This document shows positions 7,929-15,156 of a stretch of DNA of 64,000 nucleotides, one piece after another. A program made the translations under genes and the position numbers. Source of the stretch: Campylobacter showae (GTDB taxonomy: Bacteria; Campylobacterota; Campylobacteria; Campylobacterales; Campylobacteraceae); the NCBI RefSeq assembly GCF_900699785.1, contig NZ_LR535679.1:248001-312000 (forward strand). Direction: 5' to 3'. Within the stretch, counting starts at the first letter, position 1. Every line of letters begins with the position of its first letter. The notes beneath the pieces were generated by a model, which saw only the letters and a list, made by a program, of their open reading frames with translations, made no database searches and had not been told where the DNA came from.

Positions 7929-8070
7929 GCGAGACGCCGCACAAAAATAAAACGCAAGTATCGCGAGATGATTTTGAGAGTTGTGCAGAAATTTTAAGTC
8001 AAGGCTAGACACGTAGTCTGCCGCAGACTTAAAATTTCAAATCTCTCTCAAAAGCGCCCGCGAGACGCCG
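7929..8070. repeat. 11-bp direct repeats flanking the hairpin element
   Basis: GCGAGACGCCG occurs at 7929-7939 and again at 8060-8070 and brackets the hairpin element at 7972-8053. It could be a target-site-like duplication or chance; the second hairpin copy shows no such flank. Confidence 0.35.
7972..8053 (-). ncRNA. Structured 3'-UTR hairpin element, copy 1 (3' of ansA)
   Basis: Written on the plus strand: outer stem TTTTGAGAG (7972-7980) with CTCTCAAAA (8045-8053); middle stem AAATTTTAAGTC (7989-8000) with GACTTAAAATTT (8026-8037); inner stem GGC-T-AGAC with GTCTGCC around loop ACGTA (8011-8015). Internal loop TTGTGCAG faces CAAATCT. It starts about 22 bases past the ansA stop. A second copy at 13929-14031 has different stem bases but the same loop, the same bulged T and the same internal-loop cores. 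There is no U-run, so it is not a plain terminator. The function is unknown. Confidence 0.6.
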
Positions 8071-8075
8071 TGCGC

Positions 8076-9155
<1,080 letters not shown>

Positions 9156-9205
9156 TTAGCGTTTATTACTTAAATTTATTATTAATTCTTAATTTTTATT
9201 TTCAG

Positions 9206-9541
9206 TTAAATAATCCTAATAAGCGTCATATATATCGCCGTCGAAGCTGCGATACTAAGCAAGGTATTTTTAAATTTTAGATGAATCAAAACCGCGCTAA
9301 AAACGGCTAGCGCTTCGTTTAGTCCGTACGGATAAACGTCAAATTTGACGTCTCTTAGTCCGTAGCACACCAAGATAACCATTATCATCAGCCCCATGTG
9401 TCGCTCCACGGCGCTAAGCCACGGGCTAGGCTTATAGTTTTTGATGACGTAAAACGGCGCGGCGCGCGTCAAAAAGGTCGCAAACGCGCTTAGTAAAACG
9501 GCGGTAAATATAATCCACTCGCTAGAACTCACGCTTATCAA
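9206..9541 (-). CDS. azlD: AzlD-type branched-chain amino acid exporter small subunit
   Basis: 111 residues, four predicted helices. FLTRAAPFYV near residue 25 is the conserved AzlD start motif (TRxxPF). It works with AzlC to export branched-chain amino acids or analogues through the inner membrane. TTG at 9541 overlaps the azlC stop (TTGA), implying coupling; a GTG three codons in is the alternative. Confidence 0.88.
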   Translation of the reverse strand: MISVSSSEWIIFTAVLLSAFATFLTRAAPFYVIKNYKPSPWLSAVERHMGLMIMVILVCYGLRDVKFDVYPYGLNEALAVFSAVLIHLKFKNTLLSIAASTAIYMTLIRII

Positions 9542-10200
9542 AGCTTATCCTTAAAAACTAAAATAAAAATAAAGCAAAGCGCCATCGAGCCTACCAGCAT
9601 CGCTTTGACAGGCATGAGCGCTACGCCGGCGACTCCAAACAAGCACGCCGCGCCTAGCACCTTATAGTTTTTATCGTTTTTAAACATCTCCATCACGATC
9701 ACGATAAAAAGCGCCGTGAGGCTAAACTCAAGCCCGCTCGTATCGACCTTTATCAGTCCGCCGGCTAAGCATCCGACCGCCGTTCCCGCCGCCCAGTAGA
9801 ACCACGAGAGCAAATTTAAGCGCGTAAAAACATAGCTGCGCTCCGCCGCGTCCGTGATCTTAAGCGCCTTAAATATCGCAAAAGTTTCGTCCGTGAGAGT
9901 CGCGATATTAAAAAGGCGAAATTTGAGATCTTTGTACTCTTTTAAAAGCGCCAGCCCGTAAAAAGTATGACGTAAATTTACGAGGTAACTCACGATAAAA
10001 ACTTCAAAAAGTCCCGTACCCGCACTAAAAAGCGATAGCATCATAAACTGCGCTGCGCCGCCGTAAGCTAGCGTGCTAAGAGCGATGGCGATAAAAGCGC
10101 TAACGCCCATGCTTTTAGCCAGTATCCCAAAAGCGACGCCGAGGGGAAAATAGCCCATAAATATCGGAACGCTAAGCTTAAAAACATAACTAAAATGCAA
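9538..10200 (-). CDS. azlC: AzlC-type branched-chain amino acid exporter large subunit
   Basis: 220 residues, about six helices. PIFMGYFPLGVAFGILAKSMG and YGGAAQFMMLSLFSAG near residues 12-60 are the AzlC signature, and NLRHTFYGLAL follows at about 90. It forms a two-gene unit with azlD. Confidence 0.9.
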   Translation of the reverse strand: MHFSYVFKLSVPIFMGYFPLGVAFGILAKSMGVSAFIAIALSTLAYGGAAQFMMLSLFSAGTGLFEVFIVSYLVNLRHTFYGLALLKEYKDLKFRLFNIATLTDETFAIFKALKITDAAERSYVFTRLNLLSWFYWAAGTAVGCLAGGLIKVDTSGLEFSLTALFIVIVMEMFKNDKNYKVLGAACLFGVAGVALMPVKAMLVGSMALCFIFILVFKDKL

Positions 10201-10331
10201 ATTTTTTCCTTAATAAAAAGCGCGATGATAGCTAAAATTTTAAAAAATTTGGATAAAGGTGGGGAAATCGCCATACTAAATTCAATATATTTGCTATAAT
10301 TTCTAGGATTAAGCGCTTTAAGGAGCAAATC

Positions 10332-10889
10332 GTGAATGCAAATTTTCAAGCTAAGACGAAAGAGTTGGATGAGAAATTTGCTGCTATCCCCAAGGGCGTG
10401 AAAAGGCGGTACGATAGGCATAGATTTATCAGGCGCGTGGTGATGCTGTTTTTGGCATTTTTACTTATCATTTTGACGTTTTCATCGCTTATTCCGCTGA
10501 TTTCTACGCGATTTGAGGAATATATCAATGCCAATGTATCCGAAACCGTTTTATTTTTTGCCGTTATGATTTTGTCGGTCGGTTTAACTGCTTTTTATTT
10601 AAAGCTCGACCCGGTCAAAAAATACAGTATTTTTTTTATAAAAGATCAAGACGCTAGTCTAGTAGTTTTTACTTTTGAAAATATAGCCAGCTTGGCCTTG
10701 ATTCTATTTCCCGTTTTACTGTTTTTATCTTCGGCAATGGGAGTCTCTCAAGATGAGTTAAACGGCGCGGGAACTTTATACGGAGTCGTCATAGCTCCGA
10801 TTTGTATATTGGTTTTTCTCTTGTGTTATGCTCGTAATAAAGGCGAGTACGCTCTAAAAAACAAAGCTAACGGCTCCCAAACGGTATAA
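10332..10889 (+). CDS. Membrane protein of unknown function
   Basis: 185 residues. GTG start with AAGGAG six bases upstream and a TATAAT at about 10296. The first 30 residues are charged and cytoplasmic (KELDEKFAAIPKGVKRRYDRHR), then four helices at about 34-56, 68-90, 115-135 and 145-165, ending in a short basic tail. I do not recognise a family. It stands alone, divergent from azlCD. Confidence 0.75.
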   Translation: MNANFQAKTKELDEKFAAIPKGVKRRYDRHRFIRRVVMLFLAFLLIILTFSSLIPLISTRFEEYINANVSETVLFFAVMILSVGLTAFYLKLDPVKKYSIFFIKDQDASLVVFTFENIASLALILFPVLLFLSSAMGVSQDELNGAGTLYGVVIAPICILVFLLCYARNKGEYALKNKANGSQTV

Positions 10890-11123
10890 AATTTAGCGAA
10901 GCTAAAAATTGGGGCGAATGGAAACGATCTTGATCCGAAATTTTACTTAAGGCAAATTTTTGCACGCCGCCTTTAGAGCCAAATTTAGCCTGCACCGACC
11001 CAGCGCCGACGCAAGCTAAATCAAATTTAAGCCACCGCGTAGATCCTGATATCTGGAGCCTTCTCAAACAGCGGGCTAAGCTCACGCACGACGTCTTTTT
11101 CAAAAAGCTCGGTTTTAGATACG
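10890..11123. other. Spacer without a supported gene
   Basis: No start with a good RBS. A 46-codon minus-strand frame (from about 11165 to 11025, beginning MCGCFTALM) lies across its right end but has no proper RBS and overlaps the decayed Crp/Fnr gene, so I do not call it. Confidence 0.4.
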
Positions 11124-11418
11124 CGTTTGCGCCTGTACGCCATCAAAGCCGTGAAGCACCCGCACATCCTCGTCCGCGTATCAAAAGACCGTATTTTGCT
11201 TATTTACGCTACGCTACTTGTCGCTCACGACTTTGACCTAGGATATCAAATTTAAGCGACTTGACAGCAGGATTTTGGAGTATCTGCGCTCGTTTGGCGC
11301 CGACGACATCGCCGAACATTTGGGAACTTCGCGAAACGTCATAAACCGCGTCTTGCAAGATTTGAAAGATAAAAATTTGATCAAACTCGGACGCGGGAAA
11401 ATCAAGCTGGTGAAGTGA
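11124..11418 (+). pseudogene. Decayed Crp/Fnr-family regulator
   Basis: The frame from 11251 to the TGA at 11418 reads as a complete C-terminal winged helix: RILEYLRSFGADDIAEHLG, then TSRNVINRVLQDLKDKNLIK, ending GRGKIKLVK. This is the usual end of Crp/Fnr proteins. The preceding sensor part is only readable in another frame (HPHILVRVSKDRILLIYATL, about 11154-11213) and stops at a TAA, and no start is present. The gene is therefore truncated and frameshifted. What it sensed cannot be told. Confidence 0.6.
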
Positions 11419-11472
11419 AATTTGACCCGCTAAAATTTGACATTCAACGTAAATTTAAATCGGAGTAAATTT

Positions 11473-11693
11473 ATGAAAAAACTAGTGTCGATACTCGCTT
11501 TTGCGGCGGCTATGCGTATGACGGAGAGCAAGTCAAATCCCGCAGTCGCCGAAATTTACGAGCGCGCTTGCAAAAACGGTAGCACAAAAGAGCGTACGCG
11601 TCTTGGCCGATTTATTACTACGGCGAAGGAGTAAAACAAGACTACTCAAAAGCCGCCAAACTCTACTAAAAAGCCTACGACAGGCGACAGTGA
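11473..11693 (+). pseudogene. Decayed Sel1-repeat (Hcp-like) protein gene
   Basis: A good RBS (CGGAG) and ATG at 11473 give a signal peptide (MKKLVSILAFAAAM) and NPAVAEIYERACKNGSTKE, the cysteine-containing helix of a Sel1 repeat. The frame then shifts: the normal continuation YYYGEGVKQDYSKAAKLY appears in another frame, followed by a TAA inside the repeat and KAYDRRQ. So there is at least one frameshift and one nonsense mutation. It looks like a dead paralogue of the intact gene 70 bases downstream. Confidence 0.75.
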
Positions 11694-11761
11694 AGCGAAT
11701 TTCTTTCGTTTTAAAGCTAAATTTTATAAAATAGCGTTAAATTTTTTATAGGAGCAAAAGC

Positions 11762-12547
11762 ATGAAAAAAATAGTCATAGCGGTAGCTTGCGCGGCGGTT
11801 TTGTTTGGAGCGGGCGATGACGCAAAAAGGCTGCAAGACGCTTGCGACGGTGGAGATACAAGAAGCTGCTATAATCTGGGCGTTTCGTACGCAAACGGAC
11901 AAGACGGCGCAGAGCAAGACTATAAAAAAGCTAGCGAGCTGTTTTTGAAATCATGCGAGATGGGAGACGCAAAGGGCTGCTATAACCTTGGATTTTCATA
12001 CGAAAAAGGCCAAGGCGTAAAACAAGACTACAAAAAGGCCGGCGAGCTATACTCTAAAGCTTGCGATATGGGAGAGGCGCTAGGCTGCGGCAATCTGGGG
12101 CTTTTATACGAAAAAGGCCAAGGGGTAAAACAAGACCTTAAAAAAGCTAGCGAACTACACTCTAAAGCTTGCGAGATGGGGTATGCGGGAGGCTGCTATA
12201 ACCTTGGGGTTTTATACATAGAAGGTCAAGGCGTAAAAAAAGACTATAAAAAGGCTAACGAGCTGTTTTCTAAGGCTTGCGATATGGACGATGCGGAGAG
12301 CTGCTACAATCTCGGCGTTTCATATCATGACGGTCAAGGCGTAAAACAAGACTACAAAAAAGCCGTTGAGTTGTTTTTTAAAGCTTGCGAGGCAGACTAC
12401 GTAAAAGGCTGCTACAATCTCGGAGGCTCGTACTACAACGGCCAAGGCGTAAAGCAAGACCGCAATAAAGCAAGCGAACTATACGCTAAAGCTTGCGATA
12501 TGGGCTTGAAACAAGGCTGCGATAATCACAAAATCCTAAGTAAATAA
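11762..12547 (+). CDS. Secreted Sel1-like repeat, cysteine-rich (Hcp-like) protein
   Basis: 261 residues: signal peptide (MKKIVIAVACAAVLFGAG), then about seven 36-residue Sel1 repeats of the form CYNLGxxYxxGQGVKQDYKKAxELxxKAC. Each repeat has a Cys-x7-Cys pair (ACDGGDTRSC, SCEMGDAKGC and so on) that forms a disulfide across the helix hairpin, as in the Helicobacter cysteine-rich Hcp proteins. Expected to be periplasmic or secreted; DsbD and related oxidases would matter for folding. The 108-bp DNA repeats invite unequal recombination, which may explain the decayed copy just upstream. RBS is AGGAGC. Confidence 0.88.
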   Translation: MKKIVIAVACAAVLFGAGDDAKRLQDACDGGDTRSCYNLGVSYANGQDGAEQDYKKASELFLKSCEMGDAKGCYNLGFSYEKGQGVKQDYKKAGELYSKACDMGEALGCGNLGLLYEKGQGVKQDLKKASELHSKACEMGYAGGCYNLGVLYIEGQGVKKDYKKANELFSKACDMDDAESCYNLGVSYHDGQGVKQDYKKAVELFFKACEADYVKGCYNLGGSYYNGQGVKQDRNKASELYAKACDMGLKQGCDNHKILSK

Positions 12548-12549
12548 GA

Positions 12550-12570
12550 GTAGCGGGCTAGAACCGCTAC
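12550..12570 (+). terminator. Hairpin after the Sel1 gene
   Basis: GTAGCGG and CCGCTAC form a perfect 7-bp stem with a 7-base loop, three bases past the stop. There is no U-run, so it may be a weak terminator or a 3'-end stabiliser. Confidence 0.45.
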
Positions 12571-12687
12571 GAAACGGCCAAATTTGAGCTAAATTTAGCC
12601 GTTTTTCACCGTAAATTTAAAAAGTCGCCTAGTCCCAAATTTGCAAATTTGAAAGACCGGGCGGCGTCAAATTTAGCCTATTTTAGG

Positions 12688-13476
12688 CTATCTCTTTAGA
12701 CTATTTACGATCGAGAGCATATCGTCGCTCGTCGTGATCGCCTTCGAGTTTGCTTCATACGCGCGCTGACCCGTGATGAGGTCGGTCATCTCTTCGACCA
12801 GCTGGACGTTACTCATCTCTACAAATCCCTGCCTGATCGTACCCAGACCGTCCTGACCCGCCGTACCGACTACGACTTCGCCGCTAGAGCCCGTCGGCAG
12901 ATAGAGGTTGTCGCCCATGGAGTGCAGGCCTGCAGGGTTGATAAAATTTGCTAGCTCGATGCGGCCTACCTGCGTCATCTCGGTGTTGCCCGGCTGCAGC
13001 ACGGATACGGTGCCGTCGGTACCGACTGAGACCTGCGTTGCGTCGGCCGGGATAGTCATCTGCGGCTGGAGCACATAGCCGTCGGAGTTTACGATCGTGC
13101 CCTCGCTATCTAGCTTAAAAGCGCCGTTTCTAGTATACGCCGTCGTACCGTCCGGAAGCTGCACCTGGAAAAAGCCGTTACCCGCGATAACCATATCGAG
13201 GTTGTTACTCGTTTCCTTAAAATACCCTTGCGAAAATATCTTCGTTATCGCCGTCGGACGCGCGCCCAGACCCACCTCGATACCCGTCGGGCTTTTCGTC
13301 GTTTCGCTGATCGCCGTGCCTGCATACTCCATAACCTGATACATCAGATCGGCAAACTCGGCGCGGTTTTTCTTGTAGCCGATGGTGTTTACGTTTGCGA
13401 TGTTGTGCGACGTGACGTCGATCTGGGTTTGTTGGGCGATCATACCGGTGGCGGCAGAATAAATAGACCTCATCAT
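12688..13476 (-). CDS. flgG: Flagellar distal rod protein FlgG
   Basis: 262 residues, the normal length. The N-terminal heptad region MMRSIYSAATGMIAQQTQID with SHNIANVNTIGYKK and the C-terminal ANSKAITTSDDMLSIVNSLKR are the rod/hook family signatures; FlgG-specific features include DLMYQ and the central TAYTRNGAFKLDSEG. It is exported through the flagellar type III system to build the distal rod. A sigma-54-type promoter lies about 185 bases upstream (13659-13672), and the leader is filled by repeat A. The first ATG has AAAGGA upstream; a second ATG follows immediately. Confidence 0.95.
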   Translation of the reverse strand: MMRSIYSAATGMIAQQTQIDVTSHNIANVNTIGYKKNRAEFADLMYQVMEYAGTAISETTKSPTGIEVGLGARPTAITKIFSQGYFKETSNNLDMVIAGNGFFQVQLPDGTTAYTRNGAFKLDSEGTIVNSDGYVLQPQMTIPADATQVSVGTDGTVSVLQPGNTEMTQVGRIELANFINPAGLHSMGDNLYLPTGSSGEVVVGTAGQDGLGTIRQGFVEMSNVQLVEEMTDLITGQRAYEANSKAITTSDDMLSIVNSLKR

Positions 13477-13492
13477 TTTCGTGTTTTCCTTT

Positions 13493-13636
13493 CTTAGCGC
13501 GTTGTATCTTGAGCGTATACTTCGTTGGTTTTTACTCGGCTTCGGTTACGTATCGCATATACGCGCCCTCGCCTCGCAAAAAAACCGCCTCGTCTCCACC
13601 TCAAGCTACTGCCGCTTATCTTTAGTATCAAATAAA
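13493..13636 (-). repeat. Leader repeat A (5' of flgG)
   Basis: About 144 bp, roughly 80% identical by eye to repeat B at 14872-15015. Shared blocks include TACTTCGTTGGTTTTT, GCTTCGGTTACGTATC and ACGCGCCCTCGCCTCGCAAA (plus strand). It occupies the whole region between the flgG start and its candidate sigma-54 promoter, in the same orientation to its gene as repeat B. On the minus strand a frame with TTG stays open for about 36 codons (ending VYAQDTTR), but the equivalent in B is interrupted, so coding is doubtful. Confidence 0.75.
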
Positions 13637-13655
13637 CGGCTCATCGCCTTTTACC

Positions 13656-13675
13656 ATTGCAAAATATATTCCAAA
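13656..13675 (-). promoter_or_regulatory. Sigma-54-type promoter for flgG
   Basis: On the minus strand TTTGGAATATATTTTGCAAT: GG and GC are exactly 10 bases apart, as required for RpoN -24/-12 elements. Campylobacter rod and hook genes are RpoN-dependent, which supports it. Confidence 0.6.
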
Positions 13676-13928
13676 TTTGCAATCTTAAATTTTACGCTTT
13701 TGCGTAAAACCGTCGTCGCCCGTTTTTTATGTTAGGCAAGCGTCTAAATTTTACAAATTCGGCGCGATTTCTCGCATTTCTCAGGTATTTAGCAAAAGAC
13801 GTTCCAAATTTGCAAATTTAGAAATTTGAAAATATTTTTGCGGAAGTATTTTGAATTTATATTAGCGGCAGGGGTTTTAATGTATAGCGATTTATGTTTA
13901 TTAAAATTTAAAAACTTTAACGGAAATA

Positions 13929-14031
13929 TCTTTGAGCGGATTTGCGAGCTGTGCAAATTTTTACGAGCAAGACTAGGCACGTAGCCTGTCGCCGCGAGTA
14001 AAAATTAAATCTCTCGCAAATACGTCAAAGA
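13929..14031 (-). ncRNA. Structured 3'-UTR hairpin element, copy 2 (3' of flgF)
   Basis: Plus-strand notation: outermost TCTTTGA (13929-13935) with TCAAAGA (14025-14031); outer ATTTGCGAG (13940-13948) with CTCGCAAAT (14013-14021); middle AATTTTTAC (13956-13964) with GTAAAAATT (13998-14006); inner GAC-T-AGGC with GCCTGTC around ACGTA (13979-13983). Internal loop CTGTGCA faces AAATCT. It lies about 13 bases past the flgF stop. Relative to copy 1 (7972-8053) all stems differ but still pair; the loops are the same. Confidence 0.6.
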
Positions 14032-14044
14032 GATAACGCTAAAT

Positions 14045-14857
14045 TTAGACTTTCGTGTTAGCGAGCTTACTTATAGCTTCCTGATTTAGATCATCCATAT
14101 GCGACGTCATCATCTTTTGATACATCTCGACAAAGCGCTGCGTCTCGATGAGCCCGACCATCTCGGTCACGGCGTTTACGTTGGAGATTTGAGTGTATTT
14201 CCACGCGACCGCGTCTATCTCGCCGCCCACGTCTTCAAGCTCCTTTAAATTCGGCAAAACGTAGAGATTATCGCCCTCTTTGGTTAGATTTCGTATCTCT
14301 TTTGGCTGCGCGATATAAAGCCTAGCTAGCGGCTCCTCGTTTGAGTATAGAATGCCGTTTTTATCGGCGGAGAAGCGCTCGCCCTGCGGGATTTGGATGC
14401 CTTGAAAATTATTCGTAAAATAATCGCTCGGCAGCACCTTGTAGCCCTCTTTGGTTACCAAAAAACCGTCCTCGTCGAGATCAAACGAGCCGTTTTTGGT
14501 TAGACGCACGTCGCCGGGCTTTACCTCGACTAGGAAAAACAGATCCTCTCGCTTCATCGCAAAATCAAGGTCGTTGTTTGAAAATTTAAGCCCACCCTGA
14601 CTAAAATCCACGTATTGCTCCGAGATTTGCGGCACCCTGTCGATAGTTCTGTTTAGAAATTTCGCCGCGTCTTTCGTGTGATTTTCTATCGGCAGCTCAT
14701 CGCGATACTCTTTGAAAATCCTCTCAAAATCCCCCACCACGACGTCGTCGCGTTTAAAGCCGATAGTGTTTATGTTGGCTAGATTGTTTGCGATGACGTC
14801 TAGGCGGTTAAACTGCGTCACCATGGCGCCGGTTGCTTGGTAGTAGCCGTTGTTCAT
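14045..14857 (-). CDS. flgF: Flagellar rod protein FlgF / FlgG2
   Basis: 270 residues. The N-terminus MNNGYYQATGAMVTQFNRLD with ANNLANINTIGFKRD and the C-terminal TEMVGLIETQRFVEMYQKMM place it in the FlgF/FlgG rod family; the sequence around YYQATGAMVTQ is what Campylobacter annotation calls flgG2 or flgF. It forms part of the proximal rod. In C. jejuni it is adjacent to flgG; here a 565-bp spacer with a hairpin element and a leader repeat separates them. A strong sigma-54-type promoter lies upstream at 15016-15030. Confidence 0.9.
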   Translation of the reverse strand: MNNGYYQATGAMVTQFNRLDVIANNLANINTIGFKRDDVVVGDFERIFKEYRDELPIENHTKDAAKFLNRTIDRVPQISEQYVDFSQGGLKFSNNDLDFAMKREDLFFLVEVKPGDVRLTKNGSFDLDEDGFLVTKEGYKVLPSDYFTNNFQGIQIPQGERFSADKNGILYSNEEPLARLYIAQPKEIRNLTKEGDNLYVLPNLKELEDVGGEIDAVAWKYTQISNVNAVTEMVGLIETQRFVEMYQKMMTSHMDDLNQEAISKLANTKV

Positions 14858-14871
14858 TTACTTGTCCTTAT

Positions 14872-15015
14872 CTTACGCGTCGTATCTTAAACGCATACTT
14901 CGTTGGTTTTTTGCTCAGCTTCGGTTACGTATCATATATACGCGCCCTCGCCTCGCAAAAACCCGCCTCGTCTGCGTCATAAGCTACTTCCGCTTGCTTT
15001 ATTGAGCGTTAAATA
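14872..15015 (-). repeat. Leader repeat B (5' of flgF)
   Basis: Counterpart of repeat A (13493-13636), same length and orientation, beginning 15 bases upstream of the flgF start and reaching its sigma-54 promoter. On the minus strand GGAAGTAGCTT precedes an ATG with a 21-codon frame (MTQTRRVFARRGRVYMIRNR...); a related reading exists in A with TTG. Could be a regulatory leader, a leader peptide or a dispersed element. Confidence 0.75.
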
Positions 15016-15031
15016 GCAACTTTCGTTCCAA
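15013..15031 (-). promoter_or_regulatory. Sigma-54 promoter for flgF
   Basis: On the minus strand TTGGAACGAAAGTTGCTAT, a near-perfect match to the RpoN consensus (TTGGAAC-N4-TTGCT), with GG-N10-GC spacing. The transcript would begin near 15004 and so carry leader repeat B. Confidence 0.8.
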
Positions 15032-15156
15032 CTCAAATTTAATAAAATTTTCAGCAAATTTAGTCTACTCAAAAGCGCCCGAATGTTCGTATTTTTATTA
15101 ATGTTTAAAAAAATTTGGGTATAATCCTCTTTTTCTACAAAAAGAAGGAATCCCAA

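Noticed and set aside
10867-11103. 78-codon minus frame in the spacer
   Set aside because: No RBS, composition like non-coding, no domain.
11025-11165. 46-codon minus-strand frame MCGCFTALM...
   Set aside because: No RBS at a proper distance, overlaps the decayed Crp/Fnr gene, and no recognisable family.
11762-12547. CRISPR-like periodic repeat
   Set aside because: The 108-bp period is the coding DNA of 36-residue Sel1 repeats, in one open frame.
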